Assembly (NCBI GenBank): GCA_041392475.1
Contig: JAWKLZ010000001.1
Coordinates: 2,728,001-2,792,000 of the forward strand
Direction: 5' to 3'
Length of the DNA: 64,000 nt
Origin: Chitinophagales bacterium
GTDB taxonomy: Bacteria; Bacteroidota; Bacteroidia; Chitinophagales; UBA2359
Both the position numbers and the translations under genes were made by a program. Within the stretch, counting starts at the first letter, position 1. Every line of letters begins with the position of its first letter. This document shows positions 1 to 8,631 of this stretch, piece after piece. The notes beneath the pieces were generated by a model. It was not told where the DNA came from. It did not search any database and was given only the letters and a program-made list of their open reading frames with translations.

Positions 1-1254
1 ATCGTGGACGAAGAACACGATCAGTCTTTCAAACAATATGACCCAAATCCACGATACCATGCTCGGGATGCTTCGATTTACTTGGCGTATTTGTATGGTG
101 CAAAAACCATTTTGGGTTCTGCAACACCTTCCATTGAAAGCTATTACAATGCTGCGATTCTCAAAAAATATGCCTTTGTCGAAATGACTGAGCGTTTTGG
201 AGGAGTCGAACCGCCACAAATTGTGATTGTAAATGTGAGTGAAGCGATTCGCCAAAATGAAATGAAATCGCACTTTACCAACCTCTTGCTCAAAGAAATC
301 AAACACGTTATCAGCAACAATGAACAAGTAATTTTATTTCAAAACAGGCGGGGTTACTCGCCCTATCACATCTGTCACGATTGCGGATGGATTCCAAAAT
401 GCCATCAATGCGATGTGAGTCTCACCTACCACAAATACGCCAATCACCTCAAATGTCATTACTGCGGTTATACCCGAAAATTGGTATCAAAATGTGATGC
501 GTGTGGTAGCACACATTTGAAGATTCAGGGTTTTGGAACAGAAAAAATTGAAGATGAACTGCAATTGTATTTTCCTGATACCAAGATTGGAAGACTGGAT
601 TTGGAAACGGCTCGAACCAAACACGGTTCTGAGCGCATCATCAACAATTTTCAGGACGGAAAAGTGAAAATATTGGTAGGCACGCAAATGGTCACAAAAG
701 GTTTGGATTTTGACAATGTGAGTATTGTAGGGATTATTAGTGCCGATCATTTATTGAATTTTCCAGACTTTCGAGCTACTGAACGGGCCTTTCAATTGAT
801 GCTTCAAGTGAGTGGACGGGCAGGACGGCGCAAAAAACGGGGTAAAGTACTCATTCAAACCCTAAACCCAAACCACAATACCTTGAAATTTGTACTTTAT
901 CACGACTACATCAATTTCTTCAAAAGCGAACTACACGACCGCAACCGCTACAAATATCCTCCTTATGTGCGCATGATTCGCCTGACGGTCAAGCACAAAG
1001 ACAATGATAAGGTGAATGAAGCCGCCAATCTGCTGGCCCGTTATTTGAAGGAAGGACTGCCCAGAATGATTTTGGGACCAACGGTTCCGCCTGTGTCCCG
1101 TATTCGCTTGTACTATCTTCGCCACATTGTAATCAAACTTCCGAAAGACAATAAAGTAGTGTATTACAAGGAGTACATTCACCAGACCATTGCAAATATG
1201 AAATCAGATAAGCGATTTAAGTCGGTGGTCGTACAGACGGATGTAGATCCTTAG
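1..1254 (+). CDS. priA: Primosomal replication-restart helicase PriA, C-terminal part (cut by window edge)
   Basis: The reading frame is open at base 1, so the 5' half of the gene lies outside the window; about 417 residues remain of a protein usually 730-830 long. PriA is the 3'-5' superfamily 2 helicase that reloads the replisome at collapsed forks. Seen here: the Walker B DEEH box at the very start, the GSATPS motif III, four CxxC pairs (CHDC, CHQC, CHYC, CDAC) forming the two PriA zinc sites, then the helicase C motifs GTQMVTKGLDF and QVSGRAGR and a conserved C-terminal domain. The methionine/GTG at base 4 is internal and not the start. The next gene is convergent. Identification is secure. 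Confidence 0.96.
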   Translation: MVDEEHDQSFKQYDPNPRYHARDASIYLAYLYGAKTILGSATPSIESYYNAAILKKYAFVEMTERFGGVEPPQIVIVNVSEAIRQNEMKSHFTNLLLKEIKHVISNNEQVILFQNRRGYSPYHICHDCGWIPKCHQCDVSLTYHKYANHLKCHYCGYTRKLVSKCDACGSTHLKIQGFGTEKIEDELQLYFPDTKIGRLDLETARTKHGSERIINNFQDGKVKILVGTQMVTKGLDFDNVSIVGIISADHLLNFPDFRATERAFQLMLQVSGRAGRRKKRGKVLIQTLNPNHNTLKFVLYHDYINFFKSELHDRNRYKYPPYVRMIRLTVKHKDNDKVNEAANLLARYLKEGLPRMILGPTVPPVSRIRLYYLRHIVIKLPKDNKVVYYKEYIHQTIANMKSDKRFKSVVVQTDVDP

Positions 1255-1402
1255 GCAAAATACATTTAGACTTTAGACGAAATATTAAAGACATAAAACA
1301 AAAGTTTTAATTCATTGACAGTAAAGGAATTAAGCGAAATCGTATTGGAAATGCAATTTACTCATAACCAAACATTTACTTCTTTTGTCTTTCGTCCAAA
1401 GT

Positions 1403-2797
1403 TCAAAAATACCGAGCTATATACTCCACGCTTGTAGCCGAAACCTCATTCATTCTCCGCAAGATTTGTCGTTTCCATTTGTCAGGATAACCTGTTTGTT
1501 GGTCATCTACGGCAGTAAAATGGATTGCAATCTTTTGGAAATCAATATCCTTAAAATCATCGTATAGCTCCAATGCTTTTCCCTGCAATCCTTTCTTTTT
1601 GCAGATATGAAAAGCCAATCTGCTTTCTTCAATCTGTCCGATGCACTCAAAAGGAGTGTGTTCGCCCAATCCCAACATCTGTTTGAACCAAATTTGGTTT
1701 TCTTCAATGTCGAATAGGTTTACCTCCCCAAACATTTCATTGACGATTGAAGTAGGCAAGTACGCCATATAATTGAGCCATACATAGGCACATTTAGGGC
1801 ATTTTTTGCACCACGGTTTGTCTATATTACAAGAATGAGTATGTTCAACCAAGTCCAAACTTTCTCGCAAAAGGTTGAAGATAAGAACGTCATAAATAGG
1901 TTGGAGGATGCTAAAATAATGAAAGTTGTCCACCAAACAATTTTTGATGTAGCTGTTGATCATCACTTCCGCAGCATAGGACTTCCCCCATTGATGGTTC
2001 ACATCTTCCCCTGTCACATCCCAGATTAAATTCCCAACATTGGCAGATTTTTCATGCCCCAAAGCGATGTATTGATAGCCCTCCGATAAAATCAACGGCA
2101 AAGAAGCAAAGATAGAACTCGGCGTTTCGGCAGCCGTCAAGGATGCCGATTGAATCGAGGCATCCAAATCCAATATCGGACAGTCCACAAAACTATCATA
2201 TACATATTGACGGTGAATCTTTGCAGGTTTCAGCCCATTCAGCAGTCCGTCAATGATTCGATGTTGCTTTTGGGCAGTTCCATAAATCGAACTCGAATAG
2301 ACAAAAGAAGCATAAGGGATGTCCAATGTCTCAAAAATCCGTGCCGAAACCAACGAATCCTTCCCTCCGCCACAAAATACCAATACCTCCGTTGTGCCAA
2401 TATCATTGCTCACTTTAGCAGGAACATCCTCTGATTTTGCATAATCGTGCGCCAATGTAGGCTCTTTGTAGTGTGGAATGTTATTTTCGTAACGCCACTG
2501 CGCCCATACTTTGTGCTGTATGCTCGTCCAAAGCGTGAAAAAATCTTCGGTACAATATTTTTGATAGCAACCAAAATCCACTTGTTCGGGCTTCAAAGAA
2601 ATCAATTTGTTGAACTCAAAAGCGGCAATGTGAAAATAAATCCACTCCAAATACTCCTTTCCATACTTATTTTCGAGTTCCAACAAATCCACACCCTCGT
2701 ACCAAAGAGATACTTCAAAACGGTAGTCATTGAAAAAATAAACAATGGATAGTTGGTGTTTTGCCCTCGTGATGCTGTCAAGTGTGATGGTATTCAT
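1403..2797 (-). CDS. MurL-like PP-loop enzyme in the egtB-egtD operon
   Basis: This 464-residue protein has an ATP pyrophosphatase-type loop, FCGGGKDSLVS (about residues 143-153). Further motifs I associate with MurL, the ATP-dependent UDP-MurNAc-L-Ala-L-Glu epimerase, are EKSANVG followed by EDVNHQWGKSYAAE, a cysteine cluster W-C-x2-CPKCAYVWL, and HTPFECIGQIEESR near the C terminus. The match to MurL is from memory of the family and was not computed. It starts only 6 bases after egtD ends, so it is almost certainly cotranscribed with egtB and egtD and may act on the same pathway rather than on peptidoglycan. MurL normally partners MurD2, which is not in the window. Alternatives: another adenylating PP-loop enzyme acting on a carboxylate or thiol intermediate. 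Family call fairly sure, substrate unknown. Confidence 0.7.
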   Translation of the reverse strand: MNTITLDSITRAKHQLSIVYFFNDYRFEVSLWYEGVDLLELENKYGKEYLEWIYFHIAAFEFNKLISLKPEQVDFGCYQKYCTEDFFTLWTSIQHKVWAQWRYENNIPHYKEPTLAHDYAKSEDVPAKVSNDIGTTEVLVFCGGGKDSLVSARIFETLDIPYASFVYSSSIYGTAQKQHRIIDGLLNGLKPAKIHRQYVYDSFVDCPILDLDASIQSASLTAAETPSSIFASLPLILSEGYQYIALGHEKSANVGNLIWDVTGEDVNHQWGKSYAAEVMINSYIKNCLVDNFHYFSILQPIYDVLIFNLLRESLDLVEHTHSCNIDKPWCKKCPKCAYVWLNYMAYLPTSIVNEMFGEVNLFDIEENQIWFKQMLGLGEHTPFECIGQIEESRLAFHICKKKGLQGKALELYDDFKDIDFQKIAIHFTAVDDQQTGYPDKWKRQILRRMNEVSATSVEYIARYF

Positions 2798-2803
2798 GGT
2801 GTA

Positions 2804-3793
2804 TTATTTTTTGCGCCAAACCGTATCTACAAAATATTTTTGGGAGTCAAAATAGTGTTTAACCACTTCAAATCCCGCTTTTTGCGCCAACCTCTCTACC
2901 CCGCTTAGGGCATATTTTTTAGAGATTTCGGTATCAATTGCTTCCCAAGCTTCAAAGAAAAAAGTCTGGTCAAGGGCTTCAATATGCACTTCATGCGTCT
3001 TGTTGGCCACCAAATAACTTTTTGTATCACCTGTCAAGGGATTGTAGGTTGGAAAATGAATGAAATTTTCCAGTTTGAAATTCCCACCCAATTCCTTGTT
3101 GATACGTGTCAACAGATTGTGATTGAAGGCTTCCGTCACACCTTCTTTATCATGGTAAGCATCCAGAATGGTCTTCGGATTTTTTTTCAAGTCAACGCCC
3201 ATCAACAAAAGGTCGTCTTTTGACAGTCTCTGCTGAATTTCGCTCAAAAAGGAAATAGCTTCTGATTCTATGAAATTGCCGATGTTGCCGCCCAAAAACA
3301 AGACCACTTTTCGATAGATTGTGTCTGTTTCCAAACTTTCCAAGGCTTCAAAATAGTCACCATTGAAGGGCTGAACATCCAAATTTGGATAAGATTCAGT
3401 CAAATCACCCTCCAACATCTTCAATATATTTGCAGAAATATCAATGGGTACAAACTGAAAATTGGCTTTTGTTTGGGTAAAAGCATCCAACAATATTTTC
3501 GTTTTGTAGCCATCACCCGCTCCAAACTCAATCAACCTAAAGGGTTTGCCTGTATTTTGAAACAATTGAAGCCAGTCCTTTTTGTAGGTATCAAAAATCG
3601 AATATTCACAGCGAGTAGGATAGTACTCCTCCAATTCCATGATTTGCTGAAAAATGGCATCTCCTTTTTCATCATAGAAATATTTGGGAGGCAATGTTTT
3701 AGGAGAAGACGAAAGTCCTGACCGAACATCTTCTGCAAATTGGCGGTCAATGCTTACTATTTGAATGGATTCTTGTGAGTTAGAATTTCCCAT
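2804..3793 (-). CDS. egtD: L-histidine N-alpha-methyltransferase (EgtD)
   Basis: EgtD trimethylates the alpha-amino group of histidine with three SAM molecules to give hercynine, the first step of ergothioneine synthesis. The 329-residue protein has the family landmarks in order: LPPKYFYDEKGDAIFQQI, EEYYPTRCEY, the SAM-binding IEFGAGDGYKT, FVPIDIS, FLGGNIGNF, DLKKNPKTILDAYHD, FNHNLLTRIN and TEISKKY. In the substrate-binding stretch the segment after YNPLTGD reads TKSYLVA, where mycobacterial EgtD has a methionine used for histidine recognition; this may be lineage variation. It sits 50 bases downstream of egtB and 6 bases upstream of the MurL-like gene, in one operon. Cytosolic. Confident family call. 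Confidence 0.93.
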   Translation of the reverse strand: MGNSNSQESIQIVSIDRQFAEDVRSGLSSSPKTLPPKYFYDEKGDAIFQQIMELEEYYPTRCEYSIFDTYKKDWLQLFQNTGKPFRLIEFGAGDGYKTKILLDAFTQTKANFQFVPIDISANILKMLEGDLTESYPNLDVQPFNGDYFEALESLETDTIYRKVVLFLGGNIGNFIESEAISFLSEIQQRLSKDDLLLMGVDLKKNPKTILDAYHDKEGVTEAFNHNLLTRINKELGGNFKLENFIHFPTYNPLTGDTKSYLVANKTHEVHIEALDQTFFFEAWEAIDTEISKKYALSGVERLAQKAGFEVVKHYFDSQKYFVDTVWRKK

Positions 3794-3843
3794 GAATCAA
3801 TGTATTTTAAAATTTAAGTTTTTAATTTGGATTTGAAGCTCTA

Positions 3844-5103
3844 CTATACATAGTCTGCCAACCTAAAACCCATAAACTGCCATTGGCTATGTGTCGGAAA
3901 GAAATTACGGTAAGTTGGTCGAATGTGGTTTTGAGAAGTAGCACACGAGCCGCCACGCAAGACCATTTGATCAATCATAAACTTGCCATTGTATTCCCCC
4001 AATGCACCATCTACTTTTTCGTAGTAAGGGTAAGCCAAATAAGAACTGTTTGTCCATTCCCAAACATCTCCATACATCTGATTGTTACCGTTTTGTTGCA
4101 CAATGGGATGCAATGTTGCTCTGTCCGAAAAATTGGCTTCCGCAGCAATCGTTGGAGCATAGTGCCTACAAGCCACCTCCCATTCAAATTCGGTAGGCAA
4201 GCGTTTTCCCTTCCAACGTGCAAAGGCATCTGCTTCAAAAAAATTGACGTGTGTAACAGGTTCGTAAGGATTAACTTGTTGCAGTCCCGAAAGTTTGTAC
4301 AAATACCATTGTCCTTCAATTTTGTACCAATACATCGGCTGTGTCGCCTTGTTTTCATTCACCCAAGACCAACCTGCCGACAACCAATGTTGGTATTGTT
4401 GATAGCCCCCCGCTTCAATAAATTCGATAAACTCACCATTTGTCACCAATCTATCCTGCACCTCATAATTGTGCAAAAATATAGTATGCACACCCTTTTC
4501 ATTGTCGTAGTAAAAATCATCACCTTGATAACCAATCACATATTTACCACCTTCAACAGATAGCCAACCGTCGGTAAGTTGGTTGTTAGTAGGCGCAGCA
4601 ATGATTTCTTTGTATTTCGGAAAAAGTGGATTGTTGCCCAAGATGTACTTGATGTCCGTTAACAACAACTCTTGATGCTGCTGTTCGTGATTCAGTCCAA
4701 TCGTCACCAAATCATGTAATTCCTTTGTCAAATCTGTTTCGGAAAGCCATTCTTGCATCTGTTGGTCCACATAGGCTCTGTATTTGTAAATATCCTCCAC
4801 ACTCGGACGACTCAAATTCCCACGGTTCGTTCTCACAACCCTTGCCCCAGCAGCCTCATAATAACTGTTGAAGACAAAAGGATACTGCTCATTGTAAATG
4901 CGATAGCCTTTTTTATTTGGCATCAATACGAAGGTTTCAAAAAACCAAGTGACATGACCAATGTGCCATTTTGGGGGGCTTACATCAGCCATTGCTTGTA
5001 CGACATAATCTTCGACCATCAACGGCTGACAAATAAATTCTGTATGTTTTCGCACTTTTTGGTATTGTAGGAGAATAGGTTTGGTAGGTGTGAATACACT
5101 CAT
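3844..5103 (-). CDS. egtB: EgtB-type hercynine sulfoxide synthase
   Basis: This non-haem iron enzyme uses oxygen to join hercynine to cysteine or gamma-glutamyl-cysteine as a sulfoxide. The 419-residue protein has an N-terminal DinB-like domain with the iron ligands in WHIGH (residues 46-50) and NHEQQHQE (H139, H143). A formylglycine-generating-enzyme-like domain begins at about residue 177 and ends with YGDVWEWTNS, RGGSCAT, IRPTYRNFF and WQFMGFRLADYV, all typical of EgtB. It is the first gene of a minus-strand operon with egtD and a MurL-like gene. No EgtE lyase, EgtC or EgtA is nearby, so the final C-S lyase step must be encoded elsewhere or done differently. Whether cysteine or gamma-Glu-Cys is the sulfur donor cannot be read reliably here. 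Confidence 0.92.
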   Translation of the reverse strand: MSVFTPTKPILLQYQKVRKHTEFICQPLMVEDYVVQAMADVSPPKWHIGHVTWFFETFVLMPNKKGYRIYNEQYPFVFNSYYEAAGARVVRTNRGNLSRPSVEDIYKYRAYVDQQMQEWLSETDLTKELHDLVTIGLNHEQQHQELLLTDIKYILGNNPLFPKYKEIIAAPTNNQLTDGWLSVEGGKYVIGYQGDDFYYDNEKGVHTIFLHNYEVQDRLVTNGEFIEFIEAGGYQQYQHWLSAGWSWVNENKATQPMYWYKIEGQWYLYKLSGLQQVNPYEPVTHVNFFEADAFARWKGKRLPTEFEWEVACRHYAPTIAAEANFSDRATLHPIVQQNGNNQMYGDVWEWTNSSYLAYPYYEKVDGALGEYNGKFMIDQMVLRGGSCATSQNHIRPTYRNFFPTHSQWQFMGFRLADYV

Positions 5104-5289
5104 TGTACTACTTTTTGCGTTTTAAATAAATGGTTATTACAATAGACGTTTTGAAGGAGTCCAATTGAAAAAAAAAACAACATTTTTTTTGAAAAAAATA
5201 AATCGCCCTAAAATAGAACAAAAAAACACTTTTTAATAATAACGCATATAACAATTAGTCTTTTTTTTAAAAAAAATACCTGACCTTGC

Positions 5290-8200
5290 TTAATCCTCCT
5301 GCCCCAACTCCTTCAAATACATCCCACGCACTTCTGCAATGCGTTCATCCAAGTTTTCAAGCGTCCAATCTTCAATCAGAATAGGTGGCAACACCACTAC
5401 TTCCACCGTAGCAGGTCGCATCAAATTTGTGCCACGAGGCATAGCATCGTGTGCATTTTTAATCACAATCGGCACAATCGGCACACCCGCTTGCATTGCT
5501 AAGTGAAAAGCTCCTTTTTTAAATTTACCCAAAGTATAATCATAACTCCTTGTACCTTCGGGCGCAATCATAATCGAAGTACCATTCTTCAAAGCTTCGA
5601 CCGCAGGTGCAAGAGCTTCAATCGCCTTCTCCTTGTTACTTCTATCCACAAAAATCACCCCCGAAGCCTGCATCAATTGCCCCATAATCGGTGTGTTCTT
5701 CAGTTCTTTTTTGGCAACCGCCCGTGCATCTTTTCGCAGTAGTTTGGCAGTGATAAACATATCCGCACTACTCTGATGATTGAACAAAAACACCGCAGGA
5801 CGGTGCGACCAAAGATGGTATTCACCCTTTACCAAAAGTTTCATGCCCGACATTGCCGTTCCCAAATCTCCAACCGCCGCCATCATCGAATTGACCCCAT
5901 CTGTCCAAGACAAATTTTTCGCTCCTGTGGCTATCCCTGTCATTACCGCAGGAAACAAAGTACTTGCAGTCAATCCTGTACGCACCCAACTCGTCAACTT
6001 TGAAGGAACTTCCTCATTGAATCGATAGATCGGCCAATCGTTTTCGTAAGCCACTGATGCGAGTTTTGCATCAGGATTCATGGCACGAGGATTACCCACA
6101 ATATCCATCAAAGGCATATCCTCCGCACTGTCCGTATAAAAATAGCTTTTGCTCAAATCCAAATCAAATTCCCTTGTCAATTCTTGGGCTGCAAACGCCT
6201 TGCCTTCGCCCCAACAAGCAGGCTCAATGACCTTGCCAGTGAACGTATCGCCAACGACCTCCATCCGAGTACACATCACATGCTCAATGCCCATATCCCT
6301 CGCTATCGGATTGACCTGATAAGGAGTTGCTGCCGAAATGATTGCCACAGTATGTCCTTTCGCAACGTGTGCTGCAACAAGCGCACGAGATTCGGGGTAA
6401 ATCGAATGGGCTAAATATTTAGAATACACCTCCTCTCCTACTTCAATGAAAACCTGCTCTTTAACGCCCTTCACACCCTGTGCGCTCACGGCTGCAAGGC
6501 TCGCAAAATTGCGGTTTCCAGTCGCATAGACCAACACTCCTGCAAACTGTGCAATCAATTCTCTTGGAGTCACCCGCCCACTCAACAAACGGGTTTGGAA
6601 AAATTCTTTTGCAGAAAAACCGCTGATGAGCGTTCTGTCCAAATCGAAAAAAGCTCCAATGTGTGCACCCGATTCTCCTTCAATGATTTCTTGCACAATG
6701 CTTTCGGTCTTAGAACCTGGTACGATGTCTCGCTCAATCGGTACAAGCGGAGCATTTTCCATCGGACTCTCCAAAATGATGCTTTGCAGGGTTTTGAGAC
6801 GTGCTGCCAGGTCATCCAATTGCAACAAAGATTCCGCTATTTCGGCTTGTTTGTTGTCTTCTATTGAAGGCACCAATTGAAGATTTCTCGCCAACCGCAG
6901 TCCATTCAGAATAAAAGGCTTAGAAACCGATTCGAGTCTATGAATCTGCCCTTGCCAATGCAGTTTTTCACCCAGTACCAAACAATCTTCGATAAATTTC
7001 TTTTCTTCAAAATCTTGTATAACCTCCCATTTTTGAAGTCCATAAACCACGACTTTATACGCTTCAATGTAATGGTACAGCACAACAGGCGCAACGAGTA
7101 CTTTTTGCTGTTGAAGCAGTTCCATGATGGAGTCTTGTTTCAAAAGATTTTGTTGCCAATCGGTATCCAAAAGTGAAAGGTCGTTTTCAATTTCATCTGT
7201 GAATTGAGCTTTGTTGGAGTAGAAAAACTCAAATTTGAAAATATCCCGCAATGCCATGATTTCTTTCCAAAAGGCAAGCGTCCGTTTTTCAGTCGGTAGG
7301 TCTGCAATTTTGAGGAGTGCCAACTCGGTGAATGCTCGATGAAAGAGGTGATGTACCGCCATATTTGCATAATATGTAGCGGGCAAGTAGTGGTCTGCTG
7401 CAATGTTGAATTGTGCGTGCAAACTTTCACCTTGTTGCTGCACAATGTTGGCTTTGGTGAGTAGGCTCAAAGCGATTTGTACGCTTTCTCCAATGGCTCG
7501 TCCTCTGTCGACCAGGGCATTGGGTTCTTGGTTTTCAATCAATTGCATCAAGGCTGCAATGTCGCTTTCGATGGCACGTTTGGAGAGTGCGTATTTACTC
7601 AATAGAGTGGTACAAATCAGTGAAGTGGTCGTGACGGGTGTGATTTCGTTGATTTTGTGTACCAATTGAAGGGCAAATCTGGAAACGCTGTTGAAGTCTT
7701 TTGCATCTTTCAAAGTGTATTGCCGTTGGACTTCATCATATTTCGGTATTTCAATAGGCTCACCCAAGCGCACCGAAATTTTACCAAAACTATCACCCAT
7801 TTTCCGGATATAGTTCAGAAACCAAGAGAGACTTTCGGGCTTTTTGATTTTGCCTCGCCCTTCTTCGGTCATTTCTTTTACGTCTGGAATGAGGTCATAT
7901 ACAATGGAAACAGGAATGTATTTGACCTCTCTTTTGGAGTCTTGTTCGCCCTCCATAATGTATTTGAGGATGCCCATTTTGGGCCAAACCAATTTGCCTG
8001 TGCGAGAGCGTGTGCCTTCAATCGCCCACATAAAATGCCCCTTTTCTTCAATCAAACTCGCAATGAAATAGCGCAAAGTGGCTTTGTAGAGTAGGTTGTC
8101 TTTGAAAGAACGACGTATGAAAATCACTCCTGTTTGCCTGCCCAATTGCCCCAAGCCCAAGAAACTCATATTGATACCACTAAAGGTGTATGGAAAAGGC

Positions 8201-8529
8201 AGCCCATGTCGAGCCAATACAACAGCCAATACCATCATGTCTATGTAAGTTTTGTGGGTCATCACAAAGGCGATGGGGTGCTGCCGCATGAGTTTGGTCA
8301 ATGCCTTGATTTCGGAGGGGTTTACATCTATGGTTTTGTCGTAGCCTCTTGATAGGATGTAGGAGGCGGTTTCGGTGCCGAAAATGTTGGCAAGTGGCTG
8401 GTGAACGGTGTAGAGTTCTTTGAGGTAGCGTTTGGCTTCTCTGGTCACTTTGTTGAGTGATTCGCCTTTTTGTTCGGCGTATTGCGTTAAGATGGCTTGA
8501 AATTGTGGGGTATTGAGGATTTTTTTCAT
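5290..8529 (-). CDS. Tri-domain PlsB-like acyltransferase / HAD hydrolase / PlsC-like acyltransferase
   Basis: A 1,079-residue fusion. The N-terminal third is a glycerol-3-phosphate acyltransferase-like domain: the HX4D motif HKTYID (H92-D97), GVIFIRRSF and IEGTRSRTGK. The middle (about 620-840) is a HAD-superfamily phosphatase of the SerB/PSP type, with FFDLDRTLISG and a later AEDMPLMDIVG. The C-terminal third (about 860-1079) is a PlsC/1-acyl-glycerol-3-phosphate acyltransferase-like domain with NHQSSAD, GVIFVDRS and APEGTRS. This suggests one polypeptide able to acylate glycerol-3-phosphate twice, or to make and dephosphorylate phosphatidate, at the membrane. In mycobacteria a PlsB-like gene lies beside a HAD-PlsC gene; here the parts are fused. 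Gene stands alone on the minus strand, 186 bases from egtB. Confidence 0.87.
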   Translation of the reverse strand: MKKILNTPQFQAILTQYAEQKGESLNKVTREAKRYLKELYTVHQPLANIFGTETASYILSRGYDKTIDVNPSEIKALTKLMRQHPIAFVMTHKTYIDMMVLAVVLARHGLPFPYTFSGINMSFLGLGQLGRQTGVIFIRRSFKDNLLYKATLRYFIASLIEEKGHFMWAIEGTRSRTGKLVWPKMGILKYIMEGEQDSKREVKYIPVSIVYDLIPDVKEMTEEGRGKIKKPESLSWFLNYIRKMGDSFGKISVRLGEPIEIPKYDEVQRQYTLKDAKDFNSVSRFALQLVHKINEITPVTTTSLICTTLLSKYALSKRAIESDIAALMQLIENQEPNALVDRGRAIGESVQIALSLLTKANIVQQQGESLHAQFNIAADHYLPATYYANMAVHHLFHRAFTELALLKIADLPTEKRTLAFWKEIMALRDIFKFEFFYSNKAQFTDEIENDLSLLDTDWQQNLLKQDSIMELLQQQKVLVAPVVLYHYIEAYKVVVYGLQKWEVIQDFEEKKFIEDCLVLGEKLHWQGQIHRLESVSKPFILNGLRLARNLQLVPSIEDNKQAEIAESLLQLDDLAARLKTLQSIILESPMENAPLVPIERDIVPGSKTESIVQEIIEGESGAHIGAFFDLDRTLISGFSAKEFFQTRLLSGRVTPRELIAQFAGVLVYATGNRNFASLAAVSAQGVKGVKEQVFIEVGEEVYSKYLAHSIYPESRALVAAHVAKGHTVAIISAATPYQVNPIARDMGIEHVMCTRMEVVGDTFTGKVIEPACWGEGKAFAAQELTREFDLDLSKSYFYTDSAEDMPLMDIVGNPRAMNPDAKLASVAYENDWPIYRFNEEVPSKLTSWVRTGLTASTLFPAVMTGIATGAKNLSWTDGVNSMMAAVGDLGTAMSGMKLLVKGEYHLWSHRPAVFLFNHQSSADMFITAKLLRKDARAVAKKELKNTPIMGQLMQASGVIFVDRSNKEKAIEALAPAVEALKNGTSIMIAPEGTRSYDYTLGKFKKGAFHLAMQAGVPIVPIVIKNAHDAMPRGTNLMRPATVEVVVLPPILIEDWTLENLDERIAEVRGMYLKELGQED

Positions 8530-8619
8530 AGGAATATTGAGGCTGTATTGAAGAAAATGAAGTGTAAAGTTAAACGGATTTTGTGATGAATTTCAATTCT
8601 CTATTAACCTAAATTTCGT

Positions 8620-8627
8620 TATCTTTG
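8620..8627 (+). promoter_or_regulatory. Bacteroidota -7 promoter box TATCTTTG
   Basis: The box matches the TAnnTTTG consensus exactly. Only four bases separate it from the ATG at 8632, so the transcript would start at or next to the start codon (leaderless). No good -33 TTTG is seen at the usual 19-21 base distance. Confidence 0.55.
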
Positions 8628-8631
8628 GAAT

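Noticed and set aside
1255..1402. Hairpin between priA and the MurL-like gene
   Set aside because: The possible arms (1268-1282 and 1390-1404) match 12 of 15 and are over 100 bases apart; too weak to call a terminator.
3883..4563. 226-codon plus-strand ORF opposite egtB
   Set aside because: It is rich in Cys/Phe/His with no family pattern and lies antisense to a clear EgtB; it is a shadow frame.
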